From Aquisalibacillus elongatus (GTDB taxonomy: Bacteria > Bacillota > Bacilli > Bacillales > Alkalibacillaceae): a DNA stretch of 64,000 nt. Where the stretch lies: the NCBI RefSeq assembly GCF_003843875.1, contig NZ_RKRF01000007.1, positions 124,001-188,000 of the forward strand, in the 5' to 3' direction. A program made the position numbers and the translations under genes. Positions 10,301-19,553 of this stretch are shown here, piece by piece. The notes under the pieces are model-generated. The model did not search any database and had not been told where the DNA came from. It saw only the letters and a list, made by a program, of their open reading frames with translations. Position 1 is the stretch's first letter, and each line of letters begins with the position of its first letter.

Positions 10301-11416
10301 ATGTCAAATCCTAAGGGTCTTGAAGGAATTGTCGCAACTGAATCCTCAATTAGTTCAATCATTGATGACAAACTGACATATGTTGGTTACGACATTGATG
10401 ATTTGGCTGAGAATTCAAGTTTTGAAGAAATTATTTACTTATTATGGAACCAAAAGTTACCTACAAAATCTGAACTAGATTCTTTTAAACAAGAACTAGC
10501 AGATAACATGAGCTTACCTCAAGAAATTATCGATCACTTAACATCTTATGATTTAAGCACAGTTCATCCTATGGCTGCAGTTCGTACAGCTGTTTCAATG
10601 CTAGGTTTATACGATGAAGAAGCAGATGTTATGGAAGAAGAGGCTAACCGTCGTAAAGCTCTTCGTCTGCAAGCTAAGATTTCTGCGGTTGTAACAGCTT
10701 TTGGACGCATTCGAAATGGTAAAGAACCAGTATCTCCAAGAAATGACTACGGTTTTGCCGCTAACTTCTTATACATGTTAAGTGGTAAAGAACCAGAAGA
10801 CATTGAAGTAGAAGCGTTTAACAAAGCACTTATACTACATGCTGACCATGAATTAAATGCTTCAACGTTTACAGCTCGTGTCTGTGTCGCTACTGAGTCA
10901 GATGTTTATTCTGGTGTTACAGCAGCTATTGGTGCGTTGAAAGGTCCACTTCACGGTGGAGCTAACGAACGCGTAATGAAAATGTTAACTGAGATCGGTG
11001 AAGAAGACAACGCCATCAGTTACATTGAAAAAAAGCTAGCTAATAAAGAAAAAATTATGGGTATGGGACACCGTGTTTATGAAAATGGTGACCCACGCGC
11101 CAAACACTTAAAAGAAATGTCCAGACAATTAACTAGCATTTCAGGCGAATCTAAGTGGTACAATATGTCTGTTAAAATCGAAGACTACATCAAAGAAAAT
11201 AAAGGCCTACCAGCTAACGTAGACTTTTATTCAGCATCTGTATATCATAGCTTAGGTATTGACCACGATCTATTTACTCCAATTTTCGCAGTCAGCCGTG
11301 TATCTGGTTGGTTAGCACACATCTTAGAACAATACGCTAACAACCGTTTAATTCGCCCACGCGCTGAATATGTGGGTCCAAGCAAACAAGCTTATACCCC
11401 AATTGATCAACGATAA
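10301..11416 (+). CDS. citZ: Citrate synthase
   Basis: It condenses oxaloacetate and acetyl-CoA into citrate. The two catalytic histidines lie in GPLHGGANERV (about residue 218) and MGHRVYENGDPRAK (about 257), and the catalytic aspartate is in NVDFYSASVY (about 311). The 371 residues equal the B. subtilis enzyme. I start at ATG 10301, preceded by AAGGAGAG; a longer in-frame start at 10244 lacks family support. It leads the citZ-icd-mdh cluster, with a hairpin between citZ and icd that could reduce read-through. Confidence 0.97.
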   Translation: MSNPKGLEGIVATESSISSIIDDKLTYVGYDIDDLAENSSFEEIIYLLWNQKLPTKSELDSFKQELADNMSLPQEIIDHLTSYDLSTVHPMAAVRTAVSMLGLYDEEADVMEEEANRRKALRLQAKISAVVTAFGRIRNGKEPVSPRNDYGFAANFLYMLSGKEPEDIEVEAFNKALILHADHELNASTFTARVCVATESDVYSGVTAAIGALKGPLHGGANERVMKMLTEIGEEDNAISYIEKKLANKEKIMGMGHRVYENGDPRAKHLKEMSRQLTSISGESKWYNMSVKIEDYIKENKGLPANVDFYSASVYHSLGIDHDLFTPIFAVSRVSGWLAHILEQYANNRLIRPRAEYVGPSKQAYTPIDQR

Positions 11417-11420
11417 TACC

Positions 11421-11445
11421 AAAAGCCGGGCAAACCGGCTTTTGT
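11421..11445 (+). terminator. Hairpin between citZ and icd
   Basis: AAAAGCCGG (11421-11429) pairs perfectly with CCGGCTTTT (11435-11443) around a 5-nt loop. The T tract is short (TTTT then G), so it is likely a partial terminator or a processing and stability element inside the citZ-icd-mdh transcript. Confidence 0.7.
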
Positions 11446-11489
11446 GATGTTTACTAATTTATTATGAAATATACTAGGAGGTAATGACT

Positions 11490-12761
11490 TTGACACAAGG
11501 TGAAAAAATTACAGTTGAAAATGGAAAAATGAATGTACCTAATCAAGCGATTATCCCATTCATCGAAGGGGATGGAACAGGACCAGATATTTGGGCGGCA
11601 GCTTCTCGAGTATTAGAAGCAGCTGTTGAGAAAGCATATAACGGTGAAAAAGGTATCGTTTGGAAAGAAGTTTTAGCAGGTCAAAAAGCTAAAGACAATA
11701 CAGGCGAATGGTTACCAGAAGAAACATTAGAAACAATTCGTGATTACAAAATCGCGATTAAAGGACCTCTTACAACGCCAGTTGGCGGAGGAATCCGTTC
11801 GTTAAACGTAGCGCTACGTCAAGAGTTAGATCTTTTCACTTGCCTACGTCCGGTTAAACACTTCTCAGGTGTTCCTTCTCCAGTTAAGAAGCCTGAAGAT
11901 GTTGATATGCAAATCTTCCGTGAAAACACTGAAGACATTTATGCTGGTATTGAGTGGGAAGAAGGAACTGAAGAAGTTAAGAAAGTCGTTGACTTCATTC
12001 AAAACGAAATGGGCGTTAATAAAATCCGTTTCCCTGAAACATCAGGTATCGGAATCAAGCCTGTTTCAAAAGAAGGTACTGAACGTTTAGTTCGCTCTGC
12101 CATTGAGTATGCGCTAAACGAAGGTAAGAAGAGCGTTACACTAGTACACAAAGGTAACATCATGAAATTTACAGAAGGTTCATTTAAAGCTTGGGGTTAT
12201 GACCTTGCTGAACGTGAATATGGCGACAAAGTATTCACATGGAAAGAATATGACCAAATCGTTGAAGAAAAAGGTCGCGAAGCTGCTGACCAAGCACAAA
12301 AAGAAGCAGAAGATGCTGGTCGTATCATCGTGAAAGATGCCATTGCGGACATTTTCTTACAACAAATTTTAACTCGCCCGAAAGAGTTCGATGTTGTTGC
12401 AACAATGAACTTAAACGGTGACTATATTTCTGATGCACTAGCTGCACAAGTTGGCGGTATTGGTATTGCACCAGGTGCGAACATTAACTATGAGTCAGGC
12501 CACGCTATTTTTGAAGCGACTCACGGTACAGCTCCTAAATATGCAGGTCAAGACAAAGTTAACCCATCTTCAGTTGTTCTTTCTGGTACATTAATGTTAG
12601 ATCATTTAGGCTGGAGAGAAGCTAGTGAATTAATCCATAAAGCAATGGATAAAACTATTGCTAGTAAGGTCGTTACTTATGACTTTGCTCGTCTAATGGA
12701 CGGAGCTACAGAAGTTAAGTGTTCTGAGTTTGCTGACGAGCTAATTAAGAACATGGACTAA
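11490..12761 (+). CDS. icd: Isocitrate dehydrogenase (NADP)
   Basis: It decarboxylates isocitrate to 2-oxoglutarate. Diagnostic parts are [11 protein letters not shown] near 25-35, the substrate-binding [18 protein letters not shown] near 95-112, [14 protein letters not shown], and [23 protein letters not shown] near 305. I start at TTG 11490. AGGAGG ends at 11481, leaving 8 bases of spacing, and the protein then begins MTQGEKITV, as in B. subtilis Icd (423 residues in both). The in-frame ATG at 11484 is only 2 bases from the ribosome binding site. Confidence 0.96.
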   Translation: MTQGEKITVENGKMNVPNQAIIPFIEGDGTGPDIWAAASRVLEAAVEKAYNGEKGIVWKEVLAGQKAKDNTGEWLPEETLETIRDYKIAIKGPLTTPVGGGIRSLNVALRQELDLFTCLRPVKHFSGVPSPVKKPEDVDMQIFRENTEDIYAGIEWEEGTEEVKKVVDFIQNEMGVNKIRFPETSGIGIKPVSKEGTERLVRSAIEYALNEGKKSVTLVHKGNIMKFTEGSFKAWGYDLAEREYGDKVFTWKEYDQIVEEKGREAADQAQKEAEDAGRIIVKDAIADIFLQQILTRPKEFDVVATMNLNGDYISDALAAQVGGIGIAPGANINYESGHAIFEATHGTAPKYAGQDKVNPSSVVLSGTLMLDHLGWREASELIHKAMDKTIASKVVTYDFARLMDGATEVKCSEFADELIKNMD

Positions 12762-12785
12762 TAACGATTTGGGAGGATACCAATA

Positions 12786-13733
12786 ATGACAATTAAGCGT
12801 AGGAAGGTTTCGGTTATAGGTGCTGGTTTTACTGGTGCCACAACAGCATTAATGGTTGCACAAAAGGAACTAGCAGATGTCGTTTTAGTGGATATTCCGG
12901 ATATGGAAGACCCAACAAAAGGGAAAGCGCTAGATATGTTAGAAGCAAGTCCTGTTCAAGGGTTTGATACTAATATCGTCGGTACAGCTGATTATAAAGA
13001 CACTGAAGGTTCTGACGTTGTGGTGATTACAGCTGGTATTGCAAGAAAACCTGGCATGAGCCGAGATGACTTGGTCGCAACGAATGCAAAGATTATGAAG
13101 CAAGTGACACAAGAAATTGTGAAGTATTCACCTGACTGTTACATTTTGGTGTTAACAAACCCAGTGGACGCAATGACCTATTCCGTTTTTAAGGAATCAG
13201 GCTTACCGAAAAATCGCGTCATCGGTCAATCAGGTGTATTAGATACAGCACGCTTCCGCACATTTGTTGCTCAAGAACTTAATATTTCAGTGAAAGATGT
13301 TACTGGATTTGTTCTTGGCGGTCATGGAGATGACATGGTACCAATGTTGCGCTATTCATTCGCAGGAGGTATTCCGCTAGAAAAACTCATTTCCAAAGAA
13401 CGATTAGACGCGATCGTTGAACGGACACGTAAAGGTGGCGGTGAGATCGTTGGATTACTCGGAAATGGTTCGGCTTACTATGCGCCTGCAGCTTCCATCA
13501 CGGAAATGGTAGAAGCCATTCTTAAGGATCAACGTCGAATCCTCCCAGCCATCGCTTATTTAGAAGGCGAATATGGTTATCAAGATATGTATTTAGGCGT
13601 TCCTACTATTTTAGGTGGAAACGGCCTTGAAGAAATCATTGAGCTAGATCTGAACGAAGAAGAGCAAGCTCAATTAGACAAATCAGCTGATTCTGTTAAA
13701 GATGTCATGAAAGTGTTAGCTGATAACGAATAA
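12786..13733 (+). CDS. mdh: Malate dehydrogenase
   Basis: It oxidises malate to oxaloacetate with NAD, closing the TCA cycle. A Rossmann loop [12 protein letters not shown] sits at residues 10-21, and the NAD-selective aspartate is in VLVDIP near 36. The substrate arginines are in [14 protein letters not shown] near 82-95, and the catalytic histidine is in [10 protein letters not shown] near 180. The LDH-like malate dehydrogenase type and 315 residues match Bacillus Mdh. GGGAGGA precedes the ATG. It ends the citZ-icd-mdh cluster at a strong terminator. In B. subtilis phoP follows here; in this window about 8 kb of other genes intervene. Confidence 0.97.
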   Translation: MTIKRRKVSVIGAGFTGATTALMVAQKELADVVLVDIPDMEDPTKGKALDMLEASPVQGFDTNIVGTADYKDTEGSDVVVITAGIARKPGMSRDDLVATNAKIMKQVTQEIVKYSPDCYILVLTNPVDAMTYSVFKESGLPKNRVIGQSGVLDTARFRTFVAQELNISVKDVTGFVLGGHGDDMVPMLRYSFAGGIPLEKLISKERLDAIVERTRKGGGEIVGLLGNGSAYYAPAASITEMVEAILKDQRRILPAIAYLEGEYGYQDMYLGVPTILGGNGLEEIIELDLNEEEQAQLDKSADSVKDVMKVLADNE

Positions 13734-13743
13734 GTGTTATTAT

Positions 13744-13778
13744 AAAGCTCGAGGAATATCTTTTCCTCGAGCTTTTTT
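13744..13778 (+). terminator. Terminator after mdh
   Basis: A 13-bp perfect stem, AAAGCTCGAGGAA (13744-13756) with TTCCTCGAGCTTT (13763-13775), has a 6-nt loop and a T run. Confidence 0.93.
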
Positions 13779-13786
13779 AAGACAAT

Positions 13787-13899
13787 TTATTCTCTAATTT
13801 TTGCTTTTATTCTCTAATTACAGTTTTTATTCTCTATTAGCATTTCGTTATTCTCTATTTGACAGGCTTTATTGTCTAAAATGATCAATTTATTCTCTA
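13787..13899. repeat. Six-unit 20-21 bp intergenic repeat array
   Basis: The 10-mer TTATTCTCTA begins at 13787, 13807, 13827, 13848 and 13890, with a one-base variant TTATTGTCTA at 13869. Successive offsets are 20, 20, 21, 21 and 21 bp, two helical turns each. The DNA between units is AT-rich and not conserved. The array fills the space between the mdh terminator and pabA. No promoter with good -10 and -35 boxes was seen inside it. Confidence 0.88.
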
Positions 13900-13918
13900 A
13901 TTTTATAAGACAGGGTGT

Positions 13919-14527
13919 ATGAAGTTGATATTGGTTATTGATCACGAAGATTCGTTTACATATAATTTAGTTCATGATCTTGAAGAAATAGATGAGGTAA
14001 AGGTGGTCCATTATGAGGATATTCACGAGAACACCATCTTGGATTTAAACCCTCGCCTCGTTTTATTATCACCAGGCCCAGGTCATCCAATCGATAAGAA
14101 AAATTCTATAAAAATCGTTAACCAAATCAAAGGTACAGTTCCAATCTTTGGAGTTTGCTTAGGCTTTCAAATCATTGTACAAGCTCTAGGTGGTCAGATT
14201 GTTGAAGCTAATAGGCCAATTCATGGGCATATTGAACTGGTGACACATGACAGTAAAACCATTTACACTAATTTAGATCAACCGTTACAAGTGACACGCT
14301 ATCACTCATTAGTTGCAGATCGTGAACATTTTCCTAATGAGCTTGAGATTACAGCTAGGTCAAAAAGTGGTGAGATTATGTCATGCCGGCATCAAACACT
14401 CCCTATAGAAGGAGTACAATATCATCCTGAAGCTATCTTAACCACACAAGGAAAACACATCTTGCGAAATTTCTTGGATTACTATAAGTGGAGTGACAAA
14501 GATGACGAAACAAGTTGTACATTTTAA
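13919..14527 (+). CDS. pabA: Aminodeoxychorismate synthase glutamine amidotransferase subunit
   Basis: A class I glutamine amidotransferase of 202 residues. It strips ammonia from glutamine for the chorismate-using partner. The triad is visible: the nucleophile Cys in GVCLGFQ near 80, and His and Glu in QYHPEAI near 170. The N-terminus VIDHEDSFTYNLVHDL and the SPGPG oxyanion motif are typical of TrpG/PabA. The downstream pabB-pabC fusion, overlapping by 26 bp, points to p-aminobenzoate for folate rather than tryptophan. The start is not certain: ATG 13919 has AGGGTG close upstream. Confidence 0.9.
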   Translation: MKLILVIDHEDSFTYNLVHDLEEIDEVKVVHYEDIHENTILDLNPRLVLLSPGPGHPIDKKNSIKIVNQIKGTVPIFGVCLGFQIIVQALGGQIVEANRPIHGHIELVTHDSKTIYTNLDQPLQVTRYHSLVADREHFPNELEITARSKSGEIMSCRHQTLPIEGVQYHPEAILTTQGKHILRNFLDYYKWSDKDDETSCTF

Positions 14528-16241
14528 ACATCCTTGGTTGGATGATGATTCTTTTGTGTTTGAGAAACCTTATGACTTTGTGGTAGCCAATGACCTTAGT
14601 GAAGTAAAAACGGCTATTCGAAGAGTTGAACAGTATACCAAAAATGGTTACTATGCTGTTGGCTATGTCAGTTATGAGGCGTCGAAAGCCTTCAATGAAC
14701 GTATGGTAACATATGAGAGTGTTCGTTTGCCTTATGTGTATTTCGGTATTTATGAAGATTATCATCACATCTATGAAATAGACAATACGCCCTTAGAAAA
14801 CTTAAATTGGAAAAGTGACACGAGCCGCTCAGGTTATCATCAATCCATTTCAAATATTCATCTCGCTATTAAAAAAGGCCTAAGCTATCAAGTTAACTTT
14901 ACAATTAGGTTAATTGCTGAATTTCAACAACTAAATACGAGAAAGCTATATGAACAATTGCGCCAATCCCAACAAGCGCATTATACAGCGCATTTATCGT
15001 TTAATGATTTTGAAATCATTTCTGTATCACCAGAGCTATTTTTTGCATGGGATGGTGAACAGATCGAAACAAAACCAATGAAGGGAACCATCAAGCGTGG
15101 AAGTACGGACACAGAGGACAATTTAAACAAGAATTATTTACGCCAGTCCACTAAAGACCGTGCTGAAAACGTCATGATTGTTGACTTAATTAGAAATGAT
15201 CTTTCGAAAATCGCGCAAAAAGGCTCAGTACATGTACCAAAATTGTTTGATATAGAAGAGTACCCCACTGTTTTTCAGATGACGTCTACTGTGAGGGCTA
15301 AAACGAAACCTGAGGTCAATTTAGTGTCTATTTTTGAATCATTATTTCCATGTGGTTCGATTACAGGTGCACCAAAAATTAGCACGATGGAACTTATTAA
15401 ACATTTAGAGTCAACACCGAGAGAAGTTTATTGTGGTGCAGTTGGAATCATTACACCTGAGGGTCAGGCTATATTTAATGTACCTATCCGGACCGTTTGG
15501 GTTGATCACAGACGAAATCAAGCAATCTATGGTGTTGGTGGCGGAATCACATGGGATTCAACTGCAGAAGGTGAATACGATGAAGCGTTAGCTAAAGCGA
15601 AGGTTTTAAAACCATCACCAGCTACTTTTCAACTGCTTGAGACGATGACGCTTGAACAAGGACAATTTGATTTATGGCAAGAACACATGAACCGTTTACT
15701 CAAATCAGCGACCTTTTTTAATTTTAATTATGATCTTAAATTGATTAATCAAAAGCTTAATCAAATAAGAGAACAGTATAACGATGGTGTATATAAAATT
15801 AGGTTGTTATTATCGGAGGATGGACAAATACAAACAGAGGTTACGCCTATTGATCACTTGACTCAATCATATAACGCCACACTCGCAAGTCGGCCAATTA
15901 ATCGACAGGACATATTTTATTATCATAAAACAACGTTTAGAGATCATTATCATGGCCTTAAAAATGAGACTTATGATGAGACATTATTATGGAATGAAGC
16001 TGGTTATGTCACAGAGTTTATTAATGGAAATCTGGTTTATGAGTTAGAAGGTCAGTATTTTACACCACCCAAAACTGATGGACTACTTGCAGGAACCTAC
16101 CGAGAACGGCTCCTTGAACAAGGGATTATTAATATTAGATCTTTGCATAAATCAAAACTCGATCAAGTGGATAAACTATGGTTTATTAATAGTGTCAGGG
16201 GTTGGGTGTCGATTGAACAATGTGTTAAAGAAAGAGTATAA
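14502..16241 (+). CDS. pabB: Aminodeoxychorismate synthase component I fused to 4-amino-4-deoxychorismate lyase
   Basis: Two enzymes in one 579-residue chain. Residues 1 to about 370 form a chorismate-binding domain with METKPMKGTI-type sequence (IETKPMKGTIKRGST), then MIVDLIRNDLSKIA and FPCGSITGAPKISTMELI. From about 375 to the end is a class IV PLP lyase domain (PabC-like). Its likely PLP lysine is in YYHKTTFRDHY, followed by LLWNEAGYVTEFINGNLVY and DGLLAGTYRERLL. Together with PabA it would turn chorismate into p-aminobenzoate. I start at ATG 14502 after GGAGTGA; GTG at 14493 is a weaker alternative. B. subtilis keeps pabB and pabC separate. Confidence 0.92.
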   Translation: MTKQVVHFKHPWLDDDSFVFEKPYDFVVANDLSEVKTAIRRVEQYTKNGYYAVGYVSYEASKAFNERMVTYESVRLPYVYFGIYEDYHHIYEIDNTPLENLNWKSDTSRSGYHQSISNIHLAIKKGLSYQVNFTIRLIAEFQQLNTRKLYEQLRQSQQAHYTAHLSFNDFEIISVSPELFFAWDGEQIETKPMKGTIKRGSTDTEDNLNKNYLRQSTKDRAENVMIVDLIRNDLSKIAQKGSVHVPKLFDIEEYPTVFQMTSTVRAKTKPEVNLVSIFESLFPCGSITGAPKISTMELIKHLESTPREVYCGAVGIITPEGQAIFNVPIRTVWVDHRRNQAIYGVGGGITWDSTAEGEYDEALAKAKVLKPSPATFQLLETMTLEQGQFDLWQEHMNRLLKSATFFNFNYDLKLINQKLNQIREQYNDGVYKIRLLLSEDGQIQTEVTPIDHLTQSYNATLASRPINRQDIFYYHKTTFRDHYHGLKNETYDETLLWNEAGYVTEFINGNLVYELEGQYFTPPKTDGLLAGTYRERLLEQGIINIRSLHKSKLDQVDKLWFINSVRGWVSIEQCVKERV

Positions 16242-16325
16242 CCGACATACTGAATTGAGTTTAATCGAATGTGTTATAGAGGATTAATATAAGTAAATTC
16301 TAATGAGATAAAGAGGTGAAAGATC

Positions 16326-16934
16326 ATGTCCGAGCAGGCAGACAGGATTAAACATAAATATAATCGGATCTCGAAGCACTTTGATAAGATGGATAAAATG
16401 ATTAAGGATGACTGGCGGAGCGAGTTAATTGAAGAATTAAAAGGAGATATACTAGAGGTTGGCGTCGGCACGGGGGCTAATTTTAAATATTACTCCGAAG
16501 ATGCACATGTCATTGGTATTGATTTTAGCTCTAGTATGTTAGAGATTGCTCAACAAAAAGCTGAATCGAGTAACGCTCATATTGAGCTACATGAGATGAA
16601 TGTAGAGGATTTAAAATTTGAAGACAATAGCTTTGATTATATCGTTTCAACATGTGTTTTTTGCTCAGTTCCTGACCCTGTTAAAGGGTTAAAAGAATTA
16701 AGGAGAGTCGTTAAACCAGATGGGCGAATTGTCATGCTAGAGCATATGAGAAGTGAAAGTGAGTTAATGGGCAAGGTGTTAGACTTTTTTAATCCTGTAA
16801 GTGTTAACCTAATCGGTGCTAATATTAATCGAAAAACGGTTTCTAACATTTATCAGGCTAATTTAGAGGTATTAGAACAAGATTTTCTTATGACGTCGAT
16901 TATGCGAAAGCTAGTATTGTCACCTAATAAATAA
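16326..16934 (+). CDS. Class I SAM-dependent methyltransferase
   Basis: A 202-residue Rossmann methyltransferase. Motif I is DILEVGVGTGANF near 41-53, with the acidic loop IGIDFSSSMLEIA near 62-74. Motif II is FDYIVSTCVFCSVPDP near 105-120, and the post-motif is LKELRRVVKPDGRIVMLEHMRS. It resembles the UbiE/phospholipid N-methyltransferase-like group, but the substrate cannot be told. AAAGAGGTGA precedes the ATG. It stands alone between the pab genes and spl, ended by a hairpin at 16965. Confidence 0.85.
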   Translation: MSEQADRIKHKYNRISKHFDKMDKMIKDDWRSELIEELKGDILEVGVGTGANFKYYSEDAHVIGIDFSSSMLEIAQQKAESSNAHIELHEMNVEDLKFEDNSFDYIVSTCVFCSVPDPVKGLKELRRVVKPDGRIVMLEHMRSESELMGKVLDFFNPVSVNLIGANINRKTVSNIYQANLEVLEQDFLMTSIMRKLVLSPNK

Positions 16935-16964
16935 CATTTCAGCTAAAGGATAAATTTCCTTCAG

Positions 16965-16999
16965 TGGTACAGGCTATGACTAGTTTGTACCATTTTTTT
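16965..16999 (+). terminator. Hairpin with T run between the methyltransferase gene and splA
   Basis: TGGTACA (16965-16971) pairs with TGTACCA (16986-16992) around a 14-nt loop, followed by seven T bases and A. It lies only 8 bp before the splA ribosome binding site. It could terminate the upstream transcript or act as an attenuator in the splAB leader. Confidence 0.7.
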
Positions 17000-17013
17000 A
17001 TGGAGGTGTGTTT

Positions 17014-17271
17014 GTGAATTTACAAGAAGATTATGAAAAAGGTGATATCGTATACGTGATGTATCGAAATCCACATGCGCAGAGTGTTGCGCAAATACAA
17101 GAAGCGGCGGTTGTTCAACATCCAGAAGAGCCTGGAGAGTTGGCTTTATTTTTCTATGATACGTACTACCCTTTGAATGAACAAATAGCGGTTTATAAAA
17201 CGGAAGAAGAAGCAAATGAAGCGTATCAGTTTTACTTCGGTGATGCGGATGGAGCGAATTACTATGGTTAA
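17014..17271 (+). CDS. splA: SplA, regulator of spore photoproduct lyase
   Basis: This 85-residue acidic protein is the size of B. subtilis SplA and sits in the same place, directly before splB. The core DIVYVMYRNPHAQSVAQIQEAAVVQHPE is the family hallmark. SplA is described as a negative, TRAP-like regulator of splB expression during spore formation. I start at GTG 17014, with GGAGGT at 17002-17007 and 6 bases of spacing. An in-frame GTG at 17008 touches the binding site. Its 3' end overlaps splB by 8 bp. Confidence 0.87.
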   Translation: MNLQEDYEKGDIVYVMYRNPHAQSVAQIQEAAVVQHPEEPGELALFFYDTYYPLNEQIAVYKTEEEANEAYQFYFGDADGANYYG

Positions 17272-18292
17272 ACCTTTTATGCCTGAGTTAGTTTATGTTG
17301 AACCAAGGGCGTTAGAGTATCCGTTGGGTAAACAATTAATCAACAGATTAGAAGGTAAGGGAATCGATATTCGTGAAACAACGTCTCATAACCATATCCG
17401 TAATTTGCCTGGAGATAATCATTTTCAAAGATATCGAATGGCAAAATCGACCCTCGTAGTAGGCCTTAGAAAAACGTTAAAATTCGATACATCCAAGCCT
17501 TCTGCCGAATATGCCATTCCGTTGGCAACGGGGTGTATGGGGCATTGTCATTATTGTTATTTACAAACAACGATGGGGAGCAAGCCTTATATTCGAACTT
17601 ATGTCAATGTTGAAGAAGTATTGGATCAGGCTGAGAAGTATATGGAAGAACGAGCACCAAATATTACTCGGTTTGAAGCCTCATGTACATCAGATATTGT
17701 TGGCATTGATCATTTAACCCACACTTTAAAACATGCTATCGAGTATTTTGGTCAATCAGATTTAGGGCAGTTAAGGTTTGTAACGAAATTTGCTCATGTC
17801 GATCATCTTTTAGATGCTAATCATAATGGTAAAACGCGATTTAGATTTAGCGTTAATGCTGATTATGTTATTAAGTATTTTGAACCTGGTACATCAAAAC
17901 TAGACGACCGGATTGAGGCGGCGAAGAAGGTAGCAGATGCTGAATATCCTCTCGGTTTTATTGTGGCACCGATTTATCTCCATGAGGGATGGAAAGAAGG
18001 CTATAGAGTCATGTTTGAGAAGCTAGAAGCATCTCTTCCTAAGCATGCTCGGAAAGATCTTACGTTTGAATTTATTCAACACCGATTTACGAAGCCAGCT
18101 AAACGCACAATTGAACAAAACTATCCTATGACAAAATTAGAACTAGATGAAGCTAAACGAAAGCCAAGGTGGGGTAAATACGGGATTTGGAAATATGTTT
18201 ATACAGATGAAGAACAAGATGACATGAAACAAACCTTAAGTCAGTATTTGAATGAGTATTTTCCTGAGGCCAAATTTGAATATTTTACTTAA
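17264..18292 (+). CDS. splB: Spore photoproduct lyase (radical SAM)
   Basis: It reverses the UV-induced spore photoproduct (5-thyminyl-5,6-dihydrothymine) in germinating spores by radical SAM chemistry. The 4Fe-4S motif CMGHCHYC puts cysteines at residues 91, 95 and 98. The separate catalytic cysteine is at 141 in FEASCTSDIVG. All four positions and the length of 342 residues equal B. subtilis SplB. I start at ATG 17264, GGAGCG upstream, rather than the longer frame from 17216. It is coupled to splA by overlap and converges with tgl. Confidence 0.97.
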   Translation: MVKPFMPELVYVEPRALEYPLGKQLINRLEGKGIDIRETTSHNHIRNLPGDNHFQRYRMAKSTLVVGLRKTLKFDTSKPSAEYAIPLATGCMGHCHYCYLQTTMGSKPYIRTYVNVEEVLDQAEKYMEERAPNITRFEASCTSDIVGIDHLTHTLKHAIEYFGQSDLGQLRFVTKFAHVDHLLDANHNGKTRFRFSVNADYVIKYFEPGTSKLDDRIEAAKKVADAEYPLGFIVAPIYLHEGWKEGYRVMFEKLEASLPKHARKDLTFEFIQHRFTKPAKRTIEQNYPMTKLELDEAKRKPRWGKYGIWKYVYTDEEQDDMKQTLSQYLNEYFPEAKFEYFT

Positions 18293-18295
18293 GTA

Positions 18296-18330
18296 AAAGC
18301 ATACCAGCTCCAAAATGGACGGTATGCTTT
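18296..18330. terminator. Hairpin between convergent splB and tgl
   Basis: AAAGCATACC (18296-18305) pairs perfectly with GGTATGCTTT (18321-18330) around a 15-nt loop. T tracts on both sides are weak, so efficiency is uncertain; the position suits a bidirectional terminator. Confidence 0.6.
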
Positions 18331-18335
18331 ATCAA

Positions 18336-19175
18336 TTACTTAAGATAAAAAACCGTTAAGTAATATTCATATTGGCTTCTCGCTATAGACGGTTCGTTGT
18401 GATGAATGATGAGGGGCTGAGTTTTTGGTTCTGTTTGCCTATTTGAAGTGACTCTTGCTAAGTAAGTGAAGTTTGGTCTTGTAACAGTTGTTAATAAATA
18501 GGCAGACCGCTCACTACCAGTGCGTCTATTCTGGTTTAAAGATTCAATGATTCTCTCCGCTGTCGTGATCCCAATACCATGACCGAAGTAAAGGCCGTCA
18601 TCTAATACGACTGCATTCTCCCCTTGCCACCAAGGTGTTTCAGGTGATACATCAGGGTTTTTGAAATAAACGATATCACCAGGAATTAAATGCCTTGTGC
18701 TGACGTTTTGTATTCGGAGATCTGGATCAGCGTGCCAGCTATACAAGTATAAATCCCCAAATAATCGGTTGAATAAGTCCTCACCAATGGTATTTAATAC
18801 AGCATGGTAATAGACAATGAGCATGGCTGTGGCACATTCAAATCCATATAGGTGACTATTATTGTAAATGTCGTTAATGGCAGTTGAAGGCAACACATCA
18901 TTTATTAATTGAAAGCCTCCAGGTTTTGTTCGAATCCAGTAATCTGGGTTACAACGCGAATGTTCAAAAATCTCAAATTTAACCTGACTCTCATACATGA
19001 GTCTTGAACTTCTAATAATATTTTTACGAAGTGTCATCTCAAAGTTTAACTCGTTTAATGAACGGTATCTATAGATTAGACGGTCCTCCATTAATTTTTC
19101 TAAAATGATTTGTTCCGAACTTTGAGAAGGAACGATATTGGTGTTTTGAAATTCGCTTCCGTTAATGATGATCAT
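18336..19175 (-). CDS. tgl: Protein-glutamine gamma-glutamyltransferase Tgl (spore coat)
   Basis: Tgl cross-links spore coat proteins through epsilon-(gamma-glutamyl)-lysine bonds. The catalytic cysteine is in YGFECATAMLIVYYHAVL, near residue 114. PGDIVYFKNPD and WWQGENAVVLDDGLYFGHGIGI follow, with a conserved histidine region. At 279 residues it is about 35 longer than B. subtilis Tgl; the extra length is a C-terminal tail past TYLARV. TAAAGGAGCG precedes the ATG at 19175. It lies beside splAB, another spore-specific pair. Confidence 0.93.
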   Translation of the reverse strand: MIIINGSEFQNTNIVPSQSSEQIILEKLMEDRLIYRYRSLNELNFEMTLRKNIIRSSRLMYESQVKFEIFEHSRCNPDYWIRTKPGGFQLINDVLPSTAINDIYNNSHLYGFECATAMLIVYYHAVLNTIGEDLFNRLFGDLYLYSWHADPDLRIQNVSTRHLIPGDIVYFKNPDVSPETPWWQGENAVVLDDGLYFGHGIGITTAERIIESLNQNRRTGSERSAYLLTTVTRPNFTYLARVTSNRQTEPKTQPLIIHHNEPSIARSQYEYYLTVFYLK

Positions 19176-19281
19176 AAAATCGCTCCTTTAGTGTGTTATA
19201 TTATACTACTCACTGGTTGAGGATTAGGTGATGCATAAGTTTTTAGAATTTACACATTTTATGAGTAAGGAGGGTGATATC

Positions 19282-19509
19282 ATGGATCAAGAAACGTTTG
19301 TCGCAGTAAGAAAAAATGAAGATGGGGATATCACGCATTTTAAAACGTCAAGTGGGCGAGAACTTGATTATGAACAGGCATTAGAAGAAGTGCAGGGTGG
19401 AACTATTGCTGGAGTAAATATCGGAGAAGCTAGGAATGGTAGACCTGTCATCAGAGGTAATGCAGATGGAGATCCAACGAATAATTTAGATAGTCTACAA
19501 AGTTTTTAA
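19282..19509 (+). CDS. DUF3892 family small protein
   Basis: This acidic 75-residue protein has the DUF3892 shape: VRKNEDGDITHFKTSSGRELDY, then a GVNIGEARNGRPVIRGNADGDPTNNLDSLQ end. Function is unknown. The start is ATG 19282 after AAGGAGGGTGAT; a longer in-frame start at 19228 lacks a binding site. A hairpin belonging to the large repeat element follows 44 bp after the stop and may serve as its terminator. Confidence 0.8.
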   Translation: MDQETFVAVRKNEDGDITHFKTSSGRELDYEQALEEVQGGTIAGVNIGEARNGRPVIRGNADGDPTNNLDSLQSF

Positions 19510-19553
19510 TATAAATCTTCTCGAGTCTGGGACAAAAGATTTTAATTGATAAT

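Noticed and set aside
13787-13899. CRISPR-like array
   Set aside because: Units are 10 bp with 10-11 bp AT-rich gaps, there is no long conserved repeat, no unique 30-bp spacers and no cas genes.
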